Assembly: GCA_903813345.2 (NCBI GenBank)
Contig: CAIIXF020000009.1
Coordinates: forward strand, 15,713,759 to 15,777,758
DNA: 64,000 bases
Origin: Owenia fusiformis
Lineage: Eukaryota; Annelida; Polychaeta; Sabellida; Oweniidae
Direction: 5' to 3'
The notes beneath the pieces are model-generated. The model had not been told where the DNA came from. It did not search any database and saw nothing but the letters and a program-made list of their open reading frames with translations. The translations under genes and the position numbers were made by a program. The number at the start of each line of letters is the position of its first letter. The stretch's first letter is position 1. This document shows positions 14,801-23,000 of the stretch, one piece after another.

Positions 14801-17800
14801 TACAGCCCTACTCCCAACTGGGCATGTACAACACCATCCAGTGATTGCATCAATGCTATTACATACGTGTATATCTGGATCTGGCTTATACTCCACCCAT
14901 GTATAATGAAATTTAGTGGACACAAACTGATAACTGGACTTTAACACAAATTAGGCCATATCACTCCCCCCAGTTTTCTGCAAGTTAAAATGCTAAATTC
15001 TGCAAGTGAAATTAGTGAATTCTGCAAGGGGAAAAGGCTAATTCTGCAGAAATTCCGCGGAAAATATCGTGATAGATATAATTAAAACGGGAAAATTTCA
15101 TGATAGTTACATAGGCAGTCACTATGTCACTACTCAATACATGCTGCCATCTAGCGACAGAAATCAAATGACGAAGTTTAAAACTTTCACTTCGCATAAT
15201 TTGGTAATTTTTGGGTTATTTCTACAAGGGATTTGACTGAAAACGTGTGAAATTGTTGGGGAAATTGTTACAGGTAAGACTGACTATTCAAACTTTTGGA
15301 AAATATATCGATTCCGCGGAAAATTCCGCGGAGATTGACCAAAATAGTTGATTCTGCAATTCCGCGGGCAAAGGCAAATTCCGTCCGCGCTCTGCAAACA
15401 CGGAATCCTGGGGGCAGTGCCATATGTTTCTTTTTTAACAATGATGGTATACGTATTTACCATCTACTTGAAGATGGTCATCTGTGTTTCGTTTAGACTG
15501 GTTGGCTTGATCTCAAGAGAGTCCACGTTGATTTAGATGTAAATGTTGTCTCCATACAGGGGGTACCATCTTTGTTCACTCAGCTCCCGTCGGTTGCCTT
15601 CGTATATTTAGAGTAAAAATCCTGACAATGTATATGGGGCGTGCCATGGGCATCCTAGAATGCACCCAATCAGAGTTCAGCATTTTAAACACACTCGCTA
15701 GAAAAGAATGGACGCACTATTCAAAACTTTTATTACTTTAAACATTGATTAACTAATAGCCAATCGTTCTAAATGGATCATAACAGATGTACCTTTATCG
15801 AAGATGAGTAAAACGAAATTAAATGACTCCTCGTCGAAAAAAATCTACCTCATTTTGTTTTAAGCGACATGGAGTGAACAAAAGCTGAACGCTGATTGGC
15901 TCATCGCGTTTTTGTGGCGACTCGCTGGCAAAGTACAAAGCGACCAGCTGTGTTTACAAAGTGGCTTCGGGTGCTAGCTAAATAAGCGAAGGGATGAACG
16001 CAGTGAAGACCGAGCGTGCGAAGATGGAGGGTACTGTGAGATTGCAGTTCACTCATACAGTTCCCTTTCCTTTGGGCATTTTATTAGCAAATGTCATTTT
16101 CCCGCCTACTGAATGTGACCTACAGAATATTTCTTCTGCACAATAAAGTTGAGCTGGATTTCTAAATACGAACGTTAAGGTACAGCTGGAAAGTAACATT
16201 TTGGTAAAAAATTGCTATACCTGCACATGTTATTTTCTGGTACAAAATAAAGTATGAAGGCATGTGTCAATTTCCTTGCTTTTTTCAGGAAAGTATCATT
16301 ACATTGTCTTCTTTTAGAATATCTGGTAGGGGTTCAATGGGAACTCCAGGAAATTCTGATATTTCACACTTTCTATTTTTCGAAATTTTCTTTCAAAGTT
16401 TCCAGACAACACAGGAGCTACCATTGACCTGTTTCCAGATATTCTAAAAATAAACAGTGTGATGATACTTTCCTGAAAAAAGTAAGGAAATACACACATG
16501 ACTTCATACTCAATTTTGTACCTGAAAATAACATGTGCAGGTATAGCAATTTTTTACCAAAATGTTACTTTCCAGCTGAACCTTAATGATCAGCCAGTGA
16601 ACTGTGATAATAAAAATGCTCCAGTGAAAGCATACATATTAGTTCATGAAAAGATCATATAAATAAAGAAAATATACTCAAATATATAAATTACAAATGT
16701 CACAATGATTAGATTCTAAGGATTTTCAAAATGGCTGACATCATTTTATTTCATGCTGAAAATTGCAGAAAAGTTCTATTTTTGCACAACGCCTGGTCCT
16801 TACCTAAATTTTTACATATCTCAAGAAGTATCATAGAAGTACACTATTCCCTTACTAGATATAACTTTCTAGGTAAGAACCAGGCGTTATATGAACAAAG
16901 CAAGAGTTTATCACCTTATTACTCTCTCTAAAAATAAGTAGGTCAACACAATTGCAAACATAACTAATCCCTTCTCAATGACTATTGAAATATGACTATT
17001 TACGAGTATATGTACAAAATATTAATCCAATGAGTGTATAGAGTGACACAATCAAACAATGGAACATTCTGCTAAGTTGGGTTTATACATTCTGGAGACA
17101 TTTTCTGAGACTAATAAAAAAATCACATTTTCACAGGAAGTGATACATCGTCCCATGAGAATAACTTTGTACTATTGATTGGTTGAAACAGTTGATATCA
17201 GATATGACAATTTGAAATTAGAAATAAGCTGTTTGTCTGGAGATGGTACAATTTCACACTGAATTCTAGCTTAATGAGAGGGAATTGAGATGGGGCATGT
17301 ATCTGAGATGAAAGCCTGTGTTTCAAATAGTAAAATTCCATGTCTAACTCAATTTTTTGGAAAATGGCAGTTAGTACAAAGTTATTCTCACGCGACGACA
17401 TACTGTACATGTACCTCCCAAATCAACCAAAACATACTAATATCAGTAATCTTGAATGGTTTTTATTGCTTTTTCTTGAAAATATACATATTTATCTACA
17501 ATTTGATCCTACATATCAAGAATAATAACGACATTGCATTTTTTTTTAAAATGTTAAGTGACCCCAGGGGTGTCTATAGCCGTTCGTTCTTTGAGATTCA
17601 CAAACAAAATTGCTTGTGAATATGATTTCTAAGGCTAAGGTTTCATTTGGAGATACATTGCCTTTAGGTAGAAGGGCATACAGAACACGGAAGCAAATGT
17701 TATGTTGAAAATTTTCTATATTTCAGTTTGAACATGTCATTACATGTCACGTAGGCCAGTTTTATATGGGGATTATATGTACTTTACTTGTTTACATGAA

Positions 17801-19669
17801 CATAAATCACTACATGAAATCTGCAGTCTTCCGGGTTTGTATTATCTTATTGGGGCTTTTCGACTTTAAAACAAACCTTACCTGAAAGAATATCACATAT
17901 TTTTGTCTTCCCGATTTCAGTCATGAATTACGTCAATTTCGCGTGCAAACATTGGGTAGACGTTGTTATTACCAGTGATGCCCCAACACATAGATACTCG
18001 AATGATATTGATTGGACATCAGGGTGCAGAGATATCGTAATTTTACTGAGTGGCTTCACGAAAAAATAAGCATCACTTTAGGCCACCTTTTTTACATTCA
18101 AAACATATTGCTCTTACAGTTTCATATACTGTACCTAAATCACCATAAAATAAGCACTAAAATGGCAACCATTTCTTTCGTGCAGAACTTCTACACCCAT
18201 AGGGTATATGTCAACAAAATATGAACAAAATCGGACTAACGGTATTTGAGTTATCGCCTGGACGGACACCTTGTAATATATATATTAAATACACTGTCCC
18301 ATGAGCAACAGAAGCATACAATCTTTACACATAGATAAATTCAATAACTAAATAAATAAATTCAAACTAACATTTGGATATTTACATCATGTAGGTAGAT
18401 TATATACACAAGGACGTCTAGTAATATATAAATACACTGTCCCACATGTTTTGTTAAGGAGCAACAGAAGCATATAATCTTTTCACAAAGATAAATTCAG
18501 ACTAACATTTGGATATTTTCATCGGACGGACGGATGGACGAACGTACGGATGGAGGCATTCTCTATATCCCCCTCCCTATATTATTCCACTCTAGTGTCG
18601 CTGTGAAAAACGACAGTTGGGTGTCGCATTTTTTGCAAAAAAAAATCTTATTTTCGTTGTATTAGCCAAATTAGAAACAAAATGATCAATCCCTTCCAAT
18701 CCCTCATTTCTACATTATATCTGGTTTTGTTTTTTCGAAGGGGGTATGCAGGAGCTTGAATCTGAAGGAAAGACACCAGGTTGTAACATTCTAAATTATG
18801 AATATAAAAATGACAAATCTCACATACCTCCTGGAGTTTCAGGCGAAGTCCATGTACCCAGATATTTTGGCATTAAGTTTCGTAGTTTAATAAGAATTGG
18901 ATTGATATTTTCAGGATTAAACACACGTTTATAAAAGTCTAACTCTCTTTGACCCCTTGGTGGCGATTGCACAGGCTTCAGTATGGTCCCATCTTCATTC
19001 TGTAGAAACCCTGGAATTAATATTCAGAGTATACTGTATTTTATGTTGAAATAAAAACACTATACAAAGGTGTCTCAAAACAATGTACTAAAAAGTATAT
19101 CAATAGTACAGCTGAACCAATCAATATTTTCAAACATTTTTTGCATGGTCATGTAGTCAAAGCATGTAAGTTTTCTCCCCAATGCTCCTTCAGTGACTCC
19201 CACTTTTTTGCTTTGGTGACGCATCCTGCATTGTTCCCTTGATTTCTTATTTTCAGGTTCAACTGCTTGCCTTTGAAGCAGTGTAACAGACTGTAGTGAG
19301 AACCCTGATATCAATGTATTTTTGTCATTATGGATCCCATGCCGAACTGGCATACTCTAAATTAGGCCGGACTAGTGACTTATAGGCCTGGGCTGATCAC
19401 TTTTCAGGGCATTGATGAAGGTTGCGTGAGGAATCCAAGCACTTATTGGCTTGGGATACATTGATACAATAGTTTGAATATGCATATTCGAGCGTAAGTT
19501 ATTACAGTTCAAGAATCTATGAATGTAAACAAAGTTTACCTAATTTCGTTTTCCCAACTCCATATCTATGTCCAGCCACTTGGTGGCTCAGTGGCTTTGT
19601 TCCACAGGGAAGTGCTGGTAAATGCAGTACTCCATTATCACCCACTTCAGTTATTAAATTTTCTTCCAT
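2466..19669 (-). CDS. IPMK: Inositol polyphosphate multikinase (IPMK-like), complete five-exon gene
   Basis: The CDS is the complement of 19540-19669, 18828-19010, 6350-6522, 4152-4236 and 2466-2833: 939 nt, 312 codons plus stop. All introns are GT-AG and the phases chain without error. Family motifs in order are PLSHQVAGH (residues about 26-34), EDGTILKP, the long PKYLGTW segment, the catalytic PxxxDxKxG signature PCIADLKVG (120-128), an SSLL-like MSILIVFEGD (232-241) and the metal-binding IDF (280-282). The family phosphorylates inositol polyphosphates such as IP3 and IP4 and, in animals, also PIP2, mainly in the nucleus and cytosol; the exact substrate here is inferred. The length is close to invertebrate IPMKs. 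Intron 2 is about 12.3 kb and full of nested transposons. The gene lies head to head with a CYP4 gene. An IP6K or IP3K assignment is less likely because the protein is short and carries the PLSHQVAGH N-terminus. Confidence 0.93.
3366..3851. mobile_element. MITE with CTGTAGATTGGGTTAATT ends, TA duplication
   Basis: Inverted ends of about 25 bp (CTGTAGATTGGGTTAATTTG and its complement) are flanked by TA on both sides, as in the Tc1/mariner group. It lies in IPMK intron 4. The interior holds a 61-codon ORF (3534-3719, +) without recognised similarity. Related fragments occur at 3178-3245, about 23990-24025 and about 25960-26030. Confidence 0.65.
4152..4236 (-). CDS. IPMK: IPMK exon 4
   Basis: This 85-nt exon has acceptor TTTCAG and donor GTAGGT. 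It encodes TYEPETGEFHSANKVYFRTL and a short tail, linking the catalytic exon to the C-lobe. It is too short to recognise alone; phase and position make it secure. Confidence 0.9.
4237..5142. other. IPMK intron 3, no recognised element
   Basis: AT-rich intron sequence. Nothing coding or repetitive could be assigned before the Helitron-like repeat that starts at 5143. Confidence 0.5.
5143..5906 (-). mobile_element. Helitron-like repeat, copy 3
   Basis: A near-duplicate of 255-1019 in the same orientation, with the same ACTCCGCGGAGT hairpin before CTAG and the same GGACAGACGGACGGA tract. The high similarity suggests recent spread or segmental copying. Confidence 0.62.
6000..6190. repeat. TAAGGCTCTNTAGCC repeats and (AATAC)n microsatellite
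   Basis: The motif TAAGGCTCT(T/C)(T/C)AGCC occurs three times between 6001 and 6100. It is followed by an AATAC-type microsatellite at about 6143-6185. Both lie in IPMK intron 3. Confidence 0.6.
6350..6522 (-). CDS. IPMK: IPMK exon 3 (catalytic PxxxDxKxG)
   Basis: This 173-nt exon has acceptor TTCCAG and donor GTAAGT. It encodes the family signature PCIADLKVG followed by a YDPEATPEKIEREKLKFP segment. Asp124 and Lys126 are the expected catalytic residues of the motif. Confidence 0.94.
6859..7086 (+). repeat. Direct repeat of about 80 bp, period about 152 bp
   Basis: The segment starting GCTTTTGAA(C/A)CAGGAGTCATAG at 6859 recurs at 7011 with few changes, ending in AAAACGGGAATCCTAT. Two units only; IPMK intron 2. 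Confidence 0.6.
7087..8279. other. Intron sequence with GACGGACGGA tract, otherwise unassigned
   Basis: A GACGGACGGATGGACAGAT tract at about 7520-7550 is followed by TTGCAATAGCTCACAATGTG; an inverted relative of this end is at 39095-39160, so a second short-repeat family is likely. No gene is recognised in the rest. Confidence 0.4.
8280..10207. mobile_element. Fold-back element with ~600-bp arms, CACAGGCTGG ends and 5-bp duplication
   Basis: The left arm (8280 to about 8890) and right arm (about 9590 to 10207) are inverted copies ending CACAGGCTGG/CCAGCCTGTG. The pentamer ACTTA lies directly outside both ends (8275-8279 and 10208-10212). Each arm carries two copies of a motif close to GTC(A/G)GCTGTGACGGAGCA, at 8301 and 8661 in the left arm and 9808 and 10170 (inverted) in the right. 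There is no transposase ORF. CAC termini with 5-bp duplications fit Transib/RAG-like transposons, but the long arms are unusual, so the superfamily is unproven. Confidence 0.7.
10244..10387. mobile_element. Short hairpin MITE
   Basis: A 27-bp arm, TGTCTTCAACCAGTATATAC plus seven bases, at 10244-10270 is inverted at 10361-10387, with a further weaker inverted pair inside (GGTTTCAACAACC / GGTTGTTAAAAC). It sits between two larger elements in IPMK intron 2. Confidence 0.6.
11580..12024. repeat. Poly(C) and poly(G) tracts
   Basis: A run of 12 C at 11580-11591 and a run of 16 G at 12009-12024 are exceptional in such AT-rich DNA. The G run could form a quadruplex. Confidence 0.7.
11838..11915 (+). 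repeat. 21-bp minisatellite
   Basis: About four units close to CTAATTAAAACGGTTGAACAG in tandem, with single-base differences, inside the 10509-13376 element. Confidence 0.8.
12825..12935 (+). mobile_element. Helitron-like repeat, 3' fragment
   Basis: GAGGGGATTTGCTATGCCTTAGCATTGC forms the family 3' hairpin (ATGC CTTA GCAT), followed by GTATCTAG. It lies inside the 10509-13376 element. Confidence 0.5.
14230..14650 (+). repeat. Tandem repeat, three units of about 165 bp
   Basis: Units contain CACAT or ACAT + CA(C/T)(A/T)(G/A)TGAGGA, then a GGGCAACATT-like block and a run of AAACACATAAAA. Divergent; part of the 13805-18085 element. Confidence 0.5.
16179..16582. mobile_element. Palindromic MITE with TTAA duplication
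   Basis: Arms of about 165 bp are inverted. The ends are GGTACAGCTGGAAAGTAAC and its complement (one mismatch near the tip), flanked by TTAA at 16175-16178 and 16583-16586. TTAA targeting fits piggyBac or Kolobok. Confidence 0.75.
16788..16892. repeat. Short inverted repeat (AACGCCTGGT(C/T)CTTACCT)
   Basis: An 18-bp arm at 16789-16806 is inverted at 16873-16890, a possible mini-MITE within the 13805-18085 interior. Confidence 0.55.
18262..18524 (+). repeat. Duplicated ~110-bp unit interrupting Helitron-like copy 4
   Basis: Two direct copies of a unit with TAATATATA, AATACACTGTCCCA, GAGCAACAGAAGCATA and AACTAACATTTGGATATTT (from about 18274 and about 18420) separate two family blocks of the host repeat. 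Confidence 0.6.
18828..19010 (-). CDS. IPMK: IPMK exon 2
   Basis: The acceptor is TTCCAG just above 19010 and the donor GTATGT lies just below 18828. The 183-nt exon encodes GFLQNEDGTILKP, then RELDFYKRVF and LMPKYLGTW, the N-lobe of the inositol polyphosphate kinase fold. The phase joins exactly to exons 1 and 3. Confidence 0.93.
19540..19669 (-). CDS. IPMK: IPMK exon 1 (start codon)
   Basis: The ATG is at 19669-19667. The exon encodes an acidic N-terminus followed by PLSHQVAGHRYG, the typical IPMK entry motif, and ends with a single G before the donor GTAAAC. It supplies 43 codons plus one nucleotide. No closer in-frame ATG upstream was seen. Confidence 0.9.
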
Positions 19670-19876
19670 ATCCTGTTTATGAATGGTCTGTAAATGCTTT
19701 AGATATAAAATTATTTAGAATAGAGTCTTTGTAGTATAATTCTCAGTTCTCAAAATAAAAACATGTTGGAATGAAACCCAGAAAGAAACGTAAAATTATT
19801 CAGCGGAATTTTTTACCTTTTTGACTCTGTCACGTGATTTTAGTTGCTTGATCATGTGACAGGTACAAAAGTCAAA
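19670..19876. promoter_or_regulatory. Divergent promoter between IPMK and CYP4
   Basis: Only 207 bp separate the two oppositely oriented start codons, so both 5' UTRs and core promoters must lie here unless upstream non-coding exons exist. Visible sites are the palindrome TCACGTGA (19830-19837, USF/MITF/TFEB-type E-box), TCATGTGA (19852-19859, M-box type) and AAAATGGCGGC over the CYP4 ATG (YY1-like initiator element). No convincing TATA box is placed for either gene. Site identity is read directly; factor binding is inferred. Confidence 0.65.
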
Positions 19877-20036
19877 ATGGCGGCTGGAATTTTGATCGCG
19901 ACAGTCATCGCCCTTATTTTTATTGCAATATGGTTTAAACAGTCTTATCGGATTAAAAAACTGGTGGATAAGTTTCCTGGACCTCCTGCCCTTCCTTTGA
20001 TTGGAAATGCACATATATTAAAACGTGATGGTGCAG
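19877..20036 (+). CDS. CYP4 exon 1 (start, membrane anchor, proline hinge)
   Basis: The ATG sits in AAAATGGCGGC. An in-frame upstream ATG at 19844 exists, but the later one starts directly at the hydrophobic anchor, as expected for microsomal P450s. The exon encodes the transmembrane anchor, a basic stop-transfer stretch and PGPPALPLIGNA. The donor is GTAAAT and the exon leaves in phase 1. Confidence 0.9.
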
Positions 20037-23000
20037 GTAAATATGAATCATGAATTAGATCTAGAATATTTTCACTTCGTTTACATTTTTGTAACAAGTG
20101 GAATGCGAAAAAGATTAACTTTTTGACGTAATTCTGAGGTGATATCCTTGTCATTTTGACGCAAAAAAGCTGCTTAAAGGAGGGTACATCAGTCATAAAG
20201 GACATCATAAAAATATAGGGAAACTTCATCCAAAATACTTGAGAGTTGGTGAGTTAACATAACTTTAGATGATCTTTCCAATGGTATATCACATCACTAG
20301 GTACCATCTATTAAGGTTTTAGCTGTAGCAAGGGGGACGGGACTTATTTGACACCCTGTATTTTTCTATATATTATGGCACAATGGTCTATAGATTCCTT
20401 GATTTTCAGGTTCAACTGCTTGCCTTTGAAGCAGTGTAACAGACTTTTTTTCTAGTCAGGAAATGCATATGCATTCACATATAAAGAAAACTGATACAAA
20501 ATTTTGTGACTTTACCAAAAAATATGGCTGCCATTTTTTGTACATTTTAATTACTTTATCGTTACCTTACCCAGTTTTGACAAGGTTTTTTTAAAAGTTT
20601 TATCTCAGGTATGACAACACAAAATTTTGGGAGAATTTATCCAACCGTTCTGGAGCAAATTTTGTGCAACACTTAATTTATTAATACATCACATGTGCAT
20701 CATTGTCTTTGCTTCAAATTGGTTAAAAAGTGACATCGTGCATCTAAAGTGTATTACGGTATATTTTGTCACTGTAGCTTGTCGATGGTTAGGCGTGATA
20801 TTACAGATTAGACCCCTTCCCTGCGTCCGAGAATACATGTATGTACATGTACATGTAGTTCATGAGTTCCTGTTTCAAAATATGATTACAGCATAGAAAT
20901 TAATTCTGCCATTGCTGGGATATTCACAAATCAATTCCCTCATTTAGGAAACGAAGAAAATTTTCTAATGAAATGTACTTTTCTGGTTTCTTTGAGAAAC
21001 CTTCTTCCCTGGTGGTGTTTACTGTTTACGTCAATTAAAAGTTTAAGTTGCTGAAAAACTTATATCTTCTCTATCACCCTGAGTAAATTAAATCGGGCAA
21101 CAATGGGTCTACACGACCTGTAAAAAATGTATAAGGGACTTTATTATCACAATACTAATGACAATACTAACTTTTAAAGTGAGTTTCCATGTGTTATACA
21201 AAAAATAATCGAAATAAATTAATATTGGATGGAGGGGGAACTCCATCCGATGAAACTCTTCCAAAACTGCAATTGAAAAGAAAGGAATTAAGCAATTGGA
21301 GTGTTCAATGTATTTTGTATGAAAACTTGTCTTTATTCAGAGTGGTTCAAAAGAGATGAAACCCCTTGTGTGGTGGACTCTAGCAAAGTGTAGTACCATG
21401 CTACTTACATATAAACCATGGTTAAACTGTTGACCGGGGAGGGGAACCTAAAATGATAATTCTCATTTAGATGTACTTTAATACCCCTCTTCTCCTCCTT
21501 TTCCTTACATGTATTTGCATGACTACCTCCCTTCTCATGCTGCCACTTAGATGATTTTTTTGCGAAGGTATTGGTACTTTCAAACCATTCAAACAGAGAT
21601 GTATTTGGTGTTTATAGAAAGTAGAATCAATTCTCTAGTGCATGTGCTATACAGTAACGCTGTAAAACATAATCCCAATTTCCGTAGGACAAGGTCACCA
21701 TTTTTCATGAAATAGTATGATTTATTCCGTATTAATGTCAACAAAACCTTTAATACGGAACAATATAACAAGACTAGTGAAAAAATATGTAAAAGTTATA
21801 GGATAGGATCCTGCTTTAAAATGACCAGCCACAAAAGTTTCTTGTCAATTTTATTGCCTTATTTTATATGCAAAGTAATTATCATTTATTTTGATTGCTT
21901 ACCTTGACTTTGAGCTTTTGTTGACAGGGAGGTAATCATATAAGATATGTGTATGTGTATACCTGCATGTACTGGTACTCGATATAATGATAAATAATAT
22001 TTCAGTCATGAACTTGCTAGTCTACATGTATGTGGGTTAAGGTCCTAGTTTGAGAGGTGGGGCAGTAGTTTCTTGAAATCATCATATTTATAGAATTACA
22101 TGGGCATCTATATAATGTATTTAATTCATTAAACTCATGAATGTCTTACATGCCCAGTTTTCTGGACCCAACATAAGTTACCTGTCTTTCTAAGTAGTCA
22201 ATCTTTCTATTCATGATGTCACTTGGACAATCCCAAGGGACAATCCCCCTAAGGAGAAATAGTATTAGTTAATGAAAATGCAGAATGAAATTCTGTGCTA
22301 AGGGTTGATTTGAAAAATGTAGTCCTACCTAGTTGGGATCGAACCAACGACCCATTAGTTTGTGGATGAGTGATCAACACTGAGCTATGGAGATAACTGT
22401 CTAGAATTATCTAATTGTCATTTTGTCATTTTACTTGAATAATAAATTAGTTGAATTGAAGGTATAGGTAGAAAGTATGACAGGTATTAATTGTTGTAAC
22501 ATAACTTGCTACATGTATCATTGAATAATGTTGTTAATTACATGAAACAACAATTGGTGACATTACTGCAATTGATGTACTGTAATAACCATTTTTCTAA
22601 CCCATTTTTCTCCAGCCTTAACATTTTTGTAAGAATTGCTATACTTGTACTGACTTGAGTTGGAACTCAATCGATTTCATGACTGGGCTGTCTCGAATTG
22701 GCTAGAATCATGCATTTTTGACCCCATCACCATCCATCATTTCCATGTTATATAAATACTCATAATGAAAGGCGCAAAACTTAAATCCTGCAGTCTAAAC
22801 TTTTTGGACACCCACTAAGTCACAGGTCGAAGGTGCAGGTCCCATCAAATATCATCATTCAAATATACATTAATTTTGTACACTTTTTATCTAGCATTTG
22901 GTTCAAGAGAATTAGACTTTAGTCTATTGATTATTAGTTCATAAGCAAGAACTGTACATGTAACATGTTAATCATTAGGCCTTTTGATTGATGTGCATCT

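Larger units (their letters stand above)
13805..18085. mobile_element. Element with ~190-bp inverted ends inserted in copy 4
   Basis: The block 13805-13995 (CATGAAGCCACTCAGTAAAA to CTGAAATCTGGAAGACAAAA) is inverted at about 17893-18075 with moderate divergence. Its outer edges adjoin fragments of the same Helitron-like copy, so it is a later insertion. The 3.9-kb interior has three tandem units of about 165 bp at 14230-14650, AATTCCGCGG repeats at 15050-15370 and smaller MITEs, but no recognisable transposase. Termini are approximate. Confidence 0.5.
10411..18575 (-). mobile_element. Helitron-like repeat split by nested insertions, copy 4
   Basis: The family 3' end CTAGACAACAGCAATGCC begins at 10411. 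Family-specific blocks reappear at 13377-13800 (CACATAAAAATACCCACC, AACAAAATCGCTC) and at 18090-18260 (ATGAACAAAATCGG, GTATTTGAGTTATCGCC), and the GACGGACGGATGGACG tract is at 18523-18550. The pieces are in the right order and orientation for one ancestral copy interrupted by elements at 10509-13376, about 13805-18085 and 18262-18524. The terminal TCCCA end is missing. Confidence 0.6.
19250..20447 (+). repeat. Direct repeats of ~44 bp flanking the divergent promoter
   Basis: TTTTCAGGTTCAACTGCTTG and onward at 19250-19293 recurs at 20404-20447 without visible change. One copy is in IPMK intron 1 and one in CYP4 intron 1, about 1.15 kb apart. Confidence 0.7.

Noticed and set aside
16262-16499. 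Two overlapping opposite-strand ORFs of 61 codons with similar peptides
   Set aside because: They are the two arms of a palindromic MITE read on opposite strands.
20150-20250. Possible ribosomal protein (RPL27A-like) fragment after CYP4 exon 1
   Set aside because: A stretch reading GGYISHKGHHKNIGKLHP is histidine-rich but does not align convincingly with the known family; probably chance.
22323-22400. Functional tRNA gene
   Set aside because: The acceptor stem does not pair and the anticodon arm is poor.
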